NCBI RefSeq assembly: GCF_004342915.1
Contig: NZ_SLWL01000005.1
Span: 62,001-126,000 of the forward strand
Reading direction: 5' to 3'
DNA length: 64,000 nucleotides
From: Camelimonas lactis
Lineage (GTDB): Bacteria > Pseudomonadota > Alphaproteobacteria > Rhizobiales > Beijerinckiaceae
Positions 33,508 to 41,448 of this stretch are shown piece after piece. The first letter of the stretch is position 1; each line of letters starts with the position of its first letter. A model generated the notes under the pieces. It made no database searches. It had not been told where the DNA came from and saw only the letters and a program-made list of their open reading frames with translations. The position numbers were made by a program, and so were the translations under genes.

Positions 33508-34356
33508 TCAGGCCTTCACCTTGAACCGGGAGCCGCCATATCCGGCCTCTTCCGGTATGTGCAGGTGCACGCCTTCGTCGGATTTCTTCAGCACCGGCAG
33601 CACTGTCACGATATTGTCGGCGCGGGTTGCGGCGAAGGCCTCGTCAGCGCTGCGGAACTGCGCCATCTTGAACAGGTTGCGCTCGGTCGGGAAGATCACC
33701 GTGTACTTGCCCGAGGCCGCGCCATCCAGCGCCTCCTGGGCGGTGAGCCACACCGAGTCCACGGCCTCGTGCCCATCGTGCAGGGCAAGCTGGTCATCGG
33801 GCGCCACGGCCAGGAAGAACCAGGTGTCAAAACGCTTGGGCATGCCTTCCGGCGTGATCCAGTGCGCATAGGGGATCATGGCGTCGGTGGCCAACACCAG
33901 CCCTTCCTGCGTCAGCAGGTCGAGGAAGGAGAGCGAGCCGTCGTTGAGGCCGGCGCGCCATTTTTGCTCGATCGGCGCCAGTTCAGCCGCCGGCAGCAGG
34001 TTGGCCGCGCCAGGGCGGCGCGCCAGCAGCACGCCGCACTCCTCAAACGCCTCGCGGATCGCGGCGATGCGGAAGGCCAGCAGCTCCACGTCGCTGACGC
34101 CGCAGGGCGCGCACAAATCCGCGTTGGCGGCGATAGCCTCGTCGGCCTTGTCCAGACTGCCGCCCGGGAAAACCAGGGCGCCAGAGGCAAAATCGATCTG
34201 GTGATGGCGCACGACCATGAAGGCTTCAACGCCATCGGTTCGATCGCGCAGCAGCACCACGGTCGCGGCCTTGCGAAACCGCGAGGGACCGCCGCCTTCC
34301 AGCGTCTTCAGCAGCGCCGCGTCATGAGATGTGTTGGGTGAGGTTGATGTCGTCAT
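33508..34356 (-). CDS. Nudix hydrolase, NUDT19-like
   Basis: A 282-residue Nudix pyrophosphohydrolase. The Nudix box is split: VFPGGSLDKAD (62-72) is followed by an insertion of about 25 residues before AAIREAFEECGVLL (98-111), which carries the REx2EExG catalytic core at 101-108. Such an expanded box is characteristic of NUDT19, which cleaves CoA and its esters, so a CoA or acyl-CoA substrate is plausible but unproven. The start at 34356 (MTTSTSPNTSHDA) removes a long upstream reading without similarity. It lies about 107 bp past the A-type carrier stop, same strand. Confidence 0.85.
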   Translation of the reverse strand: MTTSTSPNTSHDAALLKTLEGGGPSRFRKAATVVLLRDRTDGVEAFMVVRHHQIDFASGALVFPGGSLDKADEAIAANADLCAPCGVSDVELLAFRIAAIREAFEECGVLLARRPGAANLLPAAELAPIEQKWRAGLNDGSLSFLDLLTQEGLVLATDAMIPYAHWITPEGMPKRFDTWFFLAVAPDDQLALHDGHEAVDSVWLTAQEALDGAASGKYTVIFPTERNLFKMAQFRSADEAFAATRADNIVTVLPVLKKSDEGVHLHIPEEAGYGGSRFKVKA

Positions 34357-34463
34357 GGCGCGAGGATTGCCGGTTTTGCGCCAGTACGCAACGGTACGGC
34401 CGGCATGAAAGTCGGTCAGCCCGCGCTTTCCCCGCATGGCTGGAGCACGCCGCTGGCCCGCCC

Positions 34464-34853
34464 CTAACGGGAGGCGGCCGCCTGGGCCGTCGCGCCCGCC
34501 GGAACGATGGAAACCGACTCGCCGCAACCGCAGGCGGAAATCTGGTTCGGATTGTTAAAAACGAACTGCGACGACAACCGGTCGGTTTTAAAATCCATCT
34601 CCGTGCCGAGCAGGAACATCACCGCGCCCGGATCCACAAAGATGCGGACGCCCTTGTCCTCCACCACTTCGTCTTTCGGGTTGATGTCGCGGGCGTAATC
34701 CATGGTGTATTCCATGCCGGCGCAGCCGCCCTTGCGCACGCCGACGCGCACCCCGGCGATGGGATCGGACGAGTTGGCCATGATCTCGCGCACGCGCGCC
34801 GCGGCGGCGTCGGAAATCTTCATGATCTGCATGGGCGAAGCTGAACTGGCCAT
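34464..34853 (-). CDS. A-type iron-sulfur carrier (SufA/ErpA family)
   Basis: Accepts nascent Fe-S clusters from the assembly scaffold and passes them to apo-proteins. It has 129 residues from MASSASPMQIMKISDAAAAR, behind AGGAAAT. The three family cysteines are C44 (GGCAGMEY), C108 and C110 (SACGCGES). SufA, IscA and ErpA cannot be told apart from sequence alone. No suf or isc genes are adjacent. Complex I needs many Fe-S clusters, so it is a natural client in this cell, but that is inference. Confidence 0.93.
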   Translation of the reverse strand: MASSASPMQIMKISDAAAARVREIMANSSDPIAGVRVGVRKGGCAGMEYTMDYARDINPKDEVVEDKGVRIFVDPGAVMFLLGTEMDFKTDRLSSQFVFNNPNQISACGCGESVSIVPAGATAQAAASR

Positions 34854-35093
34854 ATTTCCTGAACCTTTGCTTGCGCCGGGGGGCGCTTCCGGCAGGAAGC
34901 GCGAACGCCAGCGCACCCTCCCAAGATAGGAAACCCGGCGCGGTTCGTCCAGGGGGGCATGGAAGATGAAGGGCCAGCCACGCCGGAGGCGGCGAAAGCC
35001 GCCAGATGTGCTATGGCGTCCCGATGGGCGGGGAACCGCGAGCCGTTCCGCCCTCACCGTTTCAGAGTTTCCCAGATCAGGCGCACCAACCGA

Positions 35094-36524
35094 ATGACCG
35101 TTTCCGTTTCGCCCGCGCCAACGGCGCTCCGTCCCGTTCATGTTATTGGCGGCGGCCTTGCCGGCAGCGAAGCCGCCTGGCGGCTGGCCAACGCCGGCGT
35201 GCCGGTGGTGCTGCACGAAATGCGCCCGGAACGCGGCACCGACGCCCATCACACCGACCAGCTCGCCGAACTGGTGTGCTCGAATTCGTTCCGCTCCGAC
35301 GACGCCAACGCCAACGCTGTCGGCCTGCTGCACCAGGAAATGCGCGCCCTCGGCTCGCTGGTGATGGCAGCCGCCGACGCTCACATGGTGCCGGCTGGCG
35401 GCGCGCTGGCGGTGGACCGCGACGGCTTCGCCGCCGAGGTCACCGCGCGGATCACGGCCCATCCGCTGATCACCGTGGAGCGCGGCGAGATCGCCGGACT
35501 GCCGCCGGCGGCGTGGGACGAGGTGATTGTCGCCACGGGACCGCTGACCTCCCCCGCGCTGGCCGACGCTATTCGTGAACTGTCCGGCGCCGAATCCCTC
35601 GCCTTCTTCGACGCCATCGCCCCCATCGTCCACCGCGACAGCATCGACATGAGCAAGGCCTGGTTCCAGTCGCGCTATGACAAGGCCGGCCCTGGCGGCA
35701 GCGGCGCCGATTACATCAACTGCCCGATGGATCAGGACCAGTACAACGCCTTCATCGACGGACTGATCGACGGTGAGAAAACCTCGTTCAAGGAATGGGA
35801 AGCCAATACGCCCTATTTCGACGGCTGCCTGCCGATCGAGGTCATGGCCGAGCGCGGCCGCGAAACCCTGCGTCACGGACCGATGAAGCCGGTTGGCCTG
35901 ACCAACGCCCACAATCCCACAGTCAAGCCCTACGCCATTGTCCAGCTCCGCCAGGACAACGCCCTCGGCACGCTATACAATCTCGTCGGCTTCCAGACCA
36001 AGCTGAAGCATGGCGCCCAGACAGCGCTGTTCCGCACCATTCCGGGACTGGAGAACGCGGAATTCGCCCGTCTCGGTGGCCTGCACCGCAATACCTATCT
36101 CAATTCACCGCGCCTGCTCGACGGCCAGTTGCGCCTCAAAGCCCAGCCACGCCTGCGCTTCGCCGGGCAGATCACCGGCTGCGAGGGCTATGTGGAGAGC
36201 GCCGCCATCGGCATTTTCACCGGCATGGCCGCCGCCGCCGCACGGCTCGGCAAGGATTTCGCGCCGCCGCCGCCAACCACGGCCCTGGGGGCGCTGGTTG
36301 GCCACATTACCGGCGGGCACATCGCCGCCGATGAGGAAGGCGCCCCGCGCTCCTTCCAGCCGATGAACGTCAATTTCGGACTGTTCCCGCCCCTGACCGA
36401 ACCGCTGCGCAATACAACCGGCAAGCGCATGCGCGGCAAGGAGAAGGCGGTCGCCAAAAAGCAGGCGCTAACCGATCGGGCCAGAGCCGATCTCGCCGCC
36501 TGGATGGAACGCGGGTTCGCCTGA
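35094..36524 (+). CDS. trmFO: tRNA (uracil-5-)-methyltransferase, folate/FAD-dependent (TrmFO)
   Basis: Makes m5U54 in the tRNA T-loop using methylenetetrahydrofolate and FADH2. It has 476 residues. The FAD dinucleotide fold [15 protein letters not shown] lies at 15-29. A catalytic-region cysteine is C62 ([12 protein letters not shown]), and the second conserved Cys is in [25 protein letters not shown] is the C-terminal FAD contact. The start at 35094 is a family-like N-terminus. It is divergent from the A-type carrier and convergent with the squalene-synthase-fold gene. Confidence 0.96.
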   Translation: MTVSVSPAPTALRPVHVIGGGLAGSEAAWRLANAGVPVVLHEMRPERGTDAHHTDQLAELVCSNSFRSDDANANAVGLLHQEMRALGSLVMAAADAHMVPAGGALAVDRDGFAAEVTARITAHPLITVERGEIAGLPPAAWDEVIVATGPLTSPALADAIRELSGAESLAFFDAIAPIVHRDSIDMSKAWFQSRYDKAGPGGSGADYINCPMDQDQYNAFIDGLIDGEKTSFKEWEANTPYFDGCLPIEVMAERGRETLRHGPMKPVGLTNAHNPTVKPYAIVQLRQDNALGTLYNLVGFQTKLKHGAQTALFRTIPGLENAEFARLGGLHRNTYLNSPRLLDGQLRLKAQPRLRFAGQITGCEGYVESAAIGIFTGMAAAAARLGKDFAPPPPTTALGALVGHITGGHIAADEEGAPRSFQPMNVNFGLFPPLTEPLRNTTGKRMRGKEKAVAKKQALTDRARADLAAWMERGFA

Positions 36525-36563
36525 CGGACAACGCCGTTGTCGCCGGCGACGACGGCGCCGGGG

Positions 36564-37448
36564 CTACCGCCCCCAGGCGCCGCGCGACGCGCGCCAGATG
36601 CGCCATTGCCGCCGCCACTGCGGCGGCTCCACCACCTCGGTGAACGGGCGCCAGTCAGGCCGGTCCATGCGATGCAGATACAGCGGCGTCACCGCCACCG
36701 GCAGAAACGCCGCGCGCACCGCCCTGGGGCTGGCGGCAAGGGTCTTGCGGAAGGCGCCATAGTGACTCTGCGCCAGCGCCCGCATGTCGGCCAGCGCGGC
36801 GCGCACCGCCGGCGTGTCACGCCCCTGGACAATATCCTCACGCCCGGCGCCATGCCGCGCCAGCAGGTCGGCGGGGACGAAAACCTGGCCAAGCCGGGCG
36901 CTCCACGGCAGCGACCGCAGCAGGCCCGCGACGCCAAAGGCGACGCCGCCGTGACCCGGCGCATCGCCGCCACCGCTGTCGCCACCATCGGCGATGATCA
37001 GGCTGGCGAGCCGCAGCAGGACCGACGACGTCTCACCGCAATAGCCTTCGAGGCTGGCGACGGACGGCATGGGATCGTCGTAGAGATCGAAGGTGCGGGC
37101 GTCGAGCAGATCGAGGAACACCTTCTGCGGCAGGCGGTAACGGGCGATCACGTCGAGCAGCGCCGCCGCCACCGGATTGCCCGACACGTCGCCGCGCCCC
37201 TCGCCCATCACCACGTCGCGCCACCATTGCAGCCGGATTTCGCCGGCGAGCGGCTGCTTCACCACGTCGCGAATCCGGCCAACCTCATGGGCGAAGGCGT
37301 AAAGCGCGAACAACGCCGGCTGCGCCGCCGGCGGCGCCAGCAGCGTCGCCAGATAGCGGTCACTTTCACCAGACCGGGTCACTTGCTGGCAATGCTGGTA
37401 GGCGTCGGCAAGACGCATGTCGGGGCTGTCGTCAGCCATCGCTGTCAT
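36564..37448 (-). CDS. Squalene/phytoene-synthase-fold protein, NDUFAF6-like complex I assembly candidate
   Basis: A 294-residue trans-isoprenyl synthase fold protein. The first Asp-rich motif is replaced by AFAHEVGRIRDVV (about 51-63). The second reads RSLPWSARLGQVFVPADLL (178-196), so the Mg2+-binding Asp residues of true synthases are absent. The segment ending GEIRLQWWRDVV closely follows the pattern of human NDUFAF6, a complex I assembly factor with a degenerate synthase fold. A role in assembly is therefore more likely than squalene or phytoene synthesis. It is the last gene after yajC-secD-secF and the Mth938-like gene. The start at 37448 has AGGA just upstream; another in-frame ATG lies 9 bp inside. 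Confidence 0.8.
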   Translation of the reverse strand: MTAMADDSPDMRLADAYQHCQQVTRSGESDRYLATLLAPPAAQPALFALYAFAHEVGRIRDVVKQPLAGEIRLQWWRDVVMGEGRGDVSGNPVAAALLDVIARYRLPQKVFLDLLDARTFDLYDDPMPSVASLEGYCGETSSVLLRLASLIIADGGDSGGGDAPGHGGVAFGVAGLLRSLPWSARLGQVFVPADLLARHGAGREDIVQGRDTPAVRAALADMRALAQSHYGAFRKTLAASPRAVRAAFLPVAVTPLYLHRMDRPDWRPFTEVVEPPQWRRQWRIWRASRGAWGR

Positions 37449-37507
37449 TGTCCTGCGTCCAGACGGCTCCAACGGACCAGATCGTCCATGCCGCCTCCGG
37501 CTGCCGG

Positions 37508-37891
37508 TTAGGGCACCGCGATCAGGGCCGCGGCCGCCTGGCGACCTTCGGAAACCAGAAAATTATAGGTGCGCGCCGCTGTCGCCGTGCTCATCACGTC
37601 GACGCGCAGCCCCGCTTCCCGCAACGTCGCCAACAGTTCCGGCGCCAAGGGCGTCAGCGTCTCGCCCGTGCCAATCAGCAGCAGGTCGATGCTGGCCGCT
37701 TCGGCGATGGCTGGCGCGAGAGACGCCACGCTGATCCCGGCCGTCGCCTCAACCGGCCAGGCGCGGACGCCCGAAGGCGTCGTCAGGATTGAGCCCCGGT
37801 GCGACATGCCGCCGAAACGGAACCCATGGTTGCCGTAGGCGTCCAGCTCATGATGCCCCGGCAAAAACCTGTCTTCGCCGTTCATGGTCAT
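37508..37891 (-). CDS. Mth938-domain protein, NDUFAF3-like
   Basis: A 127-residue protein of the Mth938/DUF498 family. Family marks are LLLIGTGETLTPL (70-82) and the C-terminal GLRVDVMSTATAARTYNFL with SEGRQAAAALI. Its mitochondrial relative is NDUFAF3, an assembly factor acting early on the quinone module of complex I. It lies 31 bp after secF and about 60 bp before the NDUFAF6-like gene, all minus. Starts at 37891 and 37885 are both possible; the second is better spaced from GGGA. The biochemical activity of this family is unknown. Confidence 0.85.
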   Translation of the reverse strand: MTMNGEDRFLPGHHELDAYGNHGFRFGGMSHRGSILTTPSGVRAWPVEATAGISVASLAPAIAEAASIDLLLIGTGETLTPLAPELLATLREAGLRVDVMSTATAARTYNFLVSEGRQAAAALIAVP

Positions 37892-37922
37892 TGTCCCATG
37901 GCCGCGGTCACGTCGCCCTGGT

Positions 37923-38879
37923 TCACGCCTTGCCCGTTCCCTGAACCGACACGGGAACAGACGTGTCGGCCGGCTCATCGGCCATCCGACCGCTGCGCAC
38001 GCCCAGATAGAGCAGCGCCGGCGTCGAGACGAACATGGCCGAATAGGTGCAGATCACCACGCCAAACAGCATCACCACGGCGAAGCCGCGAATGGCCTCG
38101 CCGCCAAACAGCACCAGCGCCAGCAGCGACAGCGCCGTGGTGGTCGCCGTCATCGCCGTGCGCGACAGGGTGGTGTTGACGGAGAGATCCAGCAACTCGT
38201 CCAGCGGCATTGTCTTGTAGCGGCGCATCAGTTCGCGGGTGCGGTCGAACACCACCACGGTTTCGTTGAGCGAATAGCCCACGATGGTCAAAATGGCGGC
38301 GATCGAGGTCATGTTGAACTCGATCTGGGTGATGACGAAGAAACCGACCGTCAGCACGATGTCATGCATGGTGCCGATGATGGCGCCGATGGCGAATTGC
38401 AACTCGAAGCGGAACCACAGGTAAACCATCACCGCCAGGATCGCCAGGACCACGCCCAGCGTGCCGGACTGCACCAGCTCGCCCGAAACGCGCGGCCCCA
38501 CCGTCTCGACGCGGCGGAACTCGTAGTCCTTCTCGAAAGCGGCGCGCGCCTTTGTCACCACTTCGCCCTGGGCGCTCTCGCCGCCAGGCTGCACCGGCAC
38601 GCGGATCGACACGCCGCCGGCGCCAAACTCCTGCACCTCAACCTCGCCGACGCTGATGGCGTTGGCGGCCTGGCGCACCACCGACACATTGGCCTGGCCG
38701 TTGCGGGCCTGCATTTCGATCAGCGTGCCGCCCGTGAAGTCGATGCCGAAGTGCAGGCCCCACACCAGCAGCAACACGGCCGTCGCCACCGAAACCAGCG
38801 CCGAGAACGGGAAGCTGAACACACGACGCCGGACGAACTTGATCCGGGTGTTGTCAGGAACGATACGGAGCAAACGCAC
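37923..38879 (-). CDS. secF: Protein translocase subunit SecF
   Basis: RND-type accessory subunit of the Sec translocon that, with SecD, uses the proton gradient to complete export and aid membrane-protein insertion. It has 318 residues from a GTG giving MRLLRIVPDNTRIKFVRRR, with AAAGGG upstream; the longer reading adds six residues. Motifs are FGIDFTGGTLIE and GYSLNETVVVFDRTRE (transmembrane helix 4). Six helices and the P4 periplasmic domain are visible. It follows secD by about 170 bp. Confidence 0.97.
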   Translation of the reverse strand: MRLLRIVPDNTRIKFVRRRVFSFPFSALVSVATAVLLLVWGLHFGIDFTGGTLIEMQARNGQANVSVVRQAANAISVGEVEVQEFGAGGVSIRVPVQPGGESAQGEVVTKARAAFEKDYEFRRVETVGPRVSGELVQSGTLGVVLAILAVMVYLWFRFELQFAIGAIIGTMHDIVLTVGFFVITQIEFNMTSIAAILTIVGYSLNETVVVFDRTRELMRRYKTMPLDELLDLSVNTTLSRTAMTATTTALSLLALVLFGGEAIRGFAVVMLFGVVICTYSAMFVSTPALLYLGVRSGRMADEPADTSVPVSVQGTGKA

Positions 38880-39052
38880 GATCGGTAACCCTTTCACGGC
38901 GTTCCGGCGGAGCTGGCTGCGGCCCGGGGAACATACCGGATTTCACCCATGAGGGCAGAAATCCGCTGCAACATCATGAATTTTATGACCTTGCGCGGCT
39001 GGCCCTGAAAGCTCACCCGCGCACGGCCCGGGGCGCGAAGCCCCTGCAAGTC

Positions 39053-40666
39053 TCAGAACGGCAACGCCTTGGGCCGGGCGATCCGGTACCACAGCGCGAT
39101 CATCATCCGCGTCATGGTGACGGCGGTGATCACCGTGGTCAGGATGCCGAGAATGAACACCACGGCGAAGCCGCGCACCGGACCGGTGCCAAGCAGGAAC
39201 AGGATGACGGCGGCGATGGCCATGGTGCTGTTCGAGTCAAAGATTGTCGCGAACGCCCGGGTAAAGCCGGCGTCAATCGCCGATATGATCGATCTCCCCG
39301 CCTTCGCCTCCTCCCGTATGCGTTCATAGATCAGCACGTTGGAGTCGACGGCAGTGCCGATGGTCAGCACGATGCCGGCGATGCCAGGCAAGGTCATGGT
39401 GGCGCCGAGCAGCGACATCAGCGCCAGAATGAACACCACGTGGACGATGAGGGCGATATTGGCGAACAGGCCGAACAGGCCGTAGGTCACGAACATGAAC
39501 AGCACGACAAAGATCGCCGCCACATAGGTGGCCTTGAGGCCGGCGTTGATCGAATCCTTGCCGAGGCCCGGACCCACCGTGCGCTCTTCCACCACGGTGA
39601 GCTTGGCGGGCAGCGCGCCGGCGCGCAGCAGCAGCGCCAGGTCGTTCGCCTGCTGCACGGTGAAGCGGCCGGAAATCTGGCCGGAGCCGCCAGTGATCGG
39701 ATTGATGATGCGCGGGGCCGAGACGATTTCGTTGTCGAGCACGATGGCGAGCGGCCGGCCGACGTTCTCCGTCGTCGCCTGGCCGAAGCGCTGGGCGCCC
39801 TTCATGTTGAAACGGAAATTGACGATCGGCTCCGAGGTGCGCTGGTCGAACGACGGCTGGGCGTCAACCAGGTCCTCGCCCTCGACGATGACCCGCTTCT
39901 CAACAGGCGTCAGGGCGCCGCCGGCGTCCTTCGACGGCAGCATGTCGACCTCGCCGCGATTGCCCCCGCCTTCCGCCACGAAGCGGAACTGCAGTTTGGC
40001 GGTCTTGCCGAGCAGATCCTTCAGGCGCTGCGGGTCCTGCAAACCCGGCACCTGAACCAGGATGCGGTCGGCGCCCTGGCGCTGGATATTCGGCTCGGTG
40101 GTGCCCAGCGCGTCGACGCGCCGGCGCAGCACCTCGATGGCCTGATTGATGGCGCGGCCAATGCGATCACGCACGCCCGCCTCGGAAAGCGTCATCTGCA
40201 CCGCGCCTTCGGGCGTCGTCACGATGTCCAAAGTGTGCGCGCCGCCAGTTCCCAGCAGGGCATTGCCGATGGGCTGGGACAGCTCGCGCAGGCGCGGCAG
40301 CACCTTGTCCCTGTCGGCGGCGTCAGCGAAGCGGATCTGAACGCCGCGCGGCAACACGGTGATGCCGCCCTGCGGCGTCACCCTGCTCTCGCGCAGCACC
40401 CGGCGCACGTCGTCGCGCAGGGTCGCGACCTGTGTCCGCACCAGATCGTTGGAATCGACTTCGAGCAGCACATGCGAGCCGCCCTGAAGATCAAGGCCAA
40501 GCACAATGGCCTTGTGCGGAAACAGCCAGCCCGGGAACCATGACGGCGCGCTCGCCTCGATCGCCTTGCGGGTCTCCGGCGTCATCAGGTTCGGCGCGGC
40601 GTACAGGAAGCCGAGCACGGTCAGCAGGAGGATGGAGACGATCTTGCCGGTCGAGTAGCGAAGCAT
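39053..40666 (-). CDS. secD: Protein translocase subunit SecD
   Basis: Larger partner of SecF, 537 residues, somewhat shorter than the E. coli protein. LGLDLQGGSHVLLEVD opens the periplasmic P1 domain. The transmembrane core has GTAVDSNVLIYERIREE and a C-terminal six-helix bundle. The start at 40666 gives MLRYSTGKIVSILLLTVLGF with the first helix. yajC is 176 bp upstream, with a terminator-like hairpin in between, so secD expression may be partly uncoupled from yajC. Confidence 0.97.
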   Translation of the reverse strand: MLRYSTGKIVSILLLTVLGFLYAAPNLMTPETRKAIEASAPSWFPGWLFPHKAIVLGLDLQGGSHVLLEVDSNDLVRTQVATLRDDVRRVLRESRVTPQGGITVLPRGVQIRFADAADRDKVLPRLRELSQPIGNALLGTGGAHTLDIVTTPEGAVQMTLSEAGVRDRIGRAINQAIEVLRRRVDALGTTEPNIQRQGADRILVQVPGLQDPQRLKDLLGKTAKLQFRFVAEGGGNRGEVDMLPSKDAGGALTPVEKRVIVEGEDLVDAQPSFDQRTSEPIVNFRFNMKGAQRFGQATTENVGRPLAIVLDNEIVSAPRIINPITGGSGQISGRFTVQQANDLALLLRAGALPAKLTVVEERTVGPGLGKDSINAGLKATYVAAIFVVLFMFVTYGLFGLFANIALIVHVVFILALMSLLGATMTLPGIAGIVLTIGTAVDSNVLIYERIREEAKAGRSIISAIDAGFTRAFATIFDSNSTMAIAAVILFLLGTGPVRGFAVVFILGILTTVITAVTMTRMMIALWYRIARPKALPF

Positions 40667-40790
40667 CGATCAGAAGCTTTCCAGGGTCTGGGCGGGAAGC
40701 CCCAGGGGAGCTGGCCCATGGGAGAAAGCGCCCGCGTTGGAGCACATGCGATCAGGCCGCGGGCCTGGACGGCGGCGCCCGGGCGCCTTC

Positions 40791-40825
40791 CGCAAAACAA
40801 ACCCTCCGGCGGGCGCCGGAAGGTT
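40791..40825 (-). terminator. Terminator-like hairpin between yajC and secD
   Basis: ACCCTCCGGCG (40801-40811) and CGCCGGAAGGT (40814-40824) pair with one mismatch. On the minus strand it is followed by TTTGTTTTG. Being inside a conserved operon it may attenuate rather than end transcription. Confidence 0.7.
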
Positions 40826-40842
40826 CTTTTCAGCAGACCAGG

Positions 40843-41175
40843 TCAGGCCTTGACCGGCTCGGCCTTGCTGCGCACCTCGGTCACCATGCTGCGCACGATG
40901 CGCACGCGCACGTTGTCGGCGATCTCGACCTCTACTTCCGGCGAATCGTCGACCACCTTGGTGACCCGGCCGATCAGGCCGCCGGAGGTGATGACCGTAT
41001 CGCCGCGCCGCAGGTTCTTCACCAGCTCCTGATGGGCCTTGGCCCGGCGCTGCTGTGGCCGCAGGATCAGGAAGTACATGATCACGAAGATCAGGATAAA
41101 CGGCAGGAATTGCAGCAACATGTCGCTGCCGCCGGAGGCGGCGGCGCCGGACTGGGCGAATGCGGGCGTAATCAC
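40843..41175 (-). CDS. yajC: Sec translocon accessory protein YajC
   Basis: Small single-helix partner of SecDF. The GTG at 41175 gives a 110-residue protein, MITPAFAQSGAAASGGSD then LLQFLPFILIFVIMYFLILR (the membrane helix), PQQRRAKAHQELVKNLRRGD and a beta-rich cytoplasmic domain. GGAG lies about 10 nt upstream, and alphaproteobacterial relatives begin with a similar PAxAQ stretch. It is first gene of the yajC-secD-secF-Mth938-NDUFAF6-like series. Confidence 0.94.
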   Translation of the reverse strand: MITPAFAQSGAAASGGSDMLLQFLPFILIFVIMYFLILRPQQRRAKAHQELVKNLRRGDTVITSGGLIGRVTKVVDDSPEVEVEIADNVRVRIVRSMVTEVRSKAEPVKA

Positions 41176-41448
41176 GTAAGTGGCGCTCCAAATTGAGGGG
41201 GCGAAATGCCTGACCGCAAGGCGCGGCGCCAGTCGATTTCCCCACCGTCTCCGATCTTCTGTCTGGCGGTATATAGCGATGCAAACCCGGAAGGCAACGC
41301 GCGCGCCGCCTGCCGGCGGGCGGGCGCCCGCGTTTTCACGGGCCACTCGCGCCAACAAAGGCGCGCCGGCCAATCAAACGGCCGCAAGCGCCATGTCCGG
41401 CGTGATGCAACGGAACGGAGAGGCGCCAGCCGCTCCGCCCGACACGCG

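Noticed and set aside
36564-37448. Squalene or phytoene synthase for hopanoid or carotenoid synthesis
   Set aside because: Both Asp-rich catalytic motifs are missing and no isoprenoid genes are nearby. The NDUFAF6-like reading fits better.
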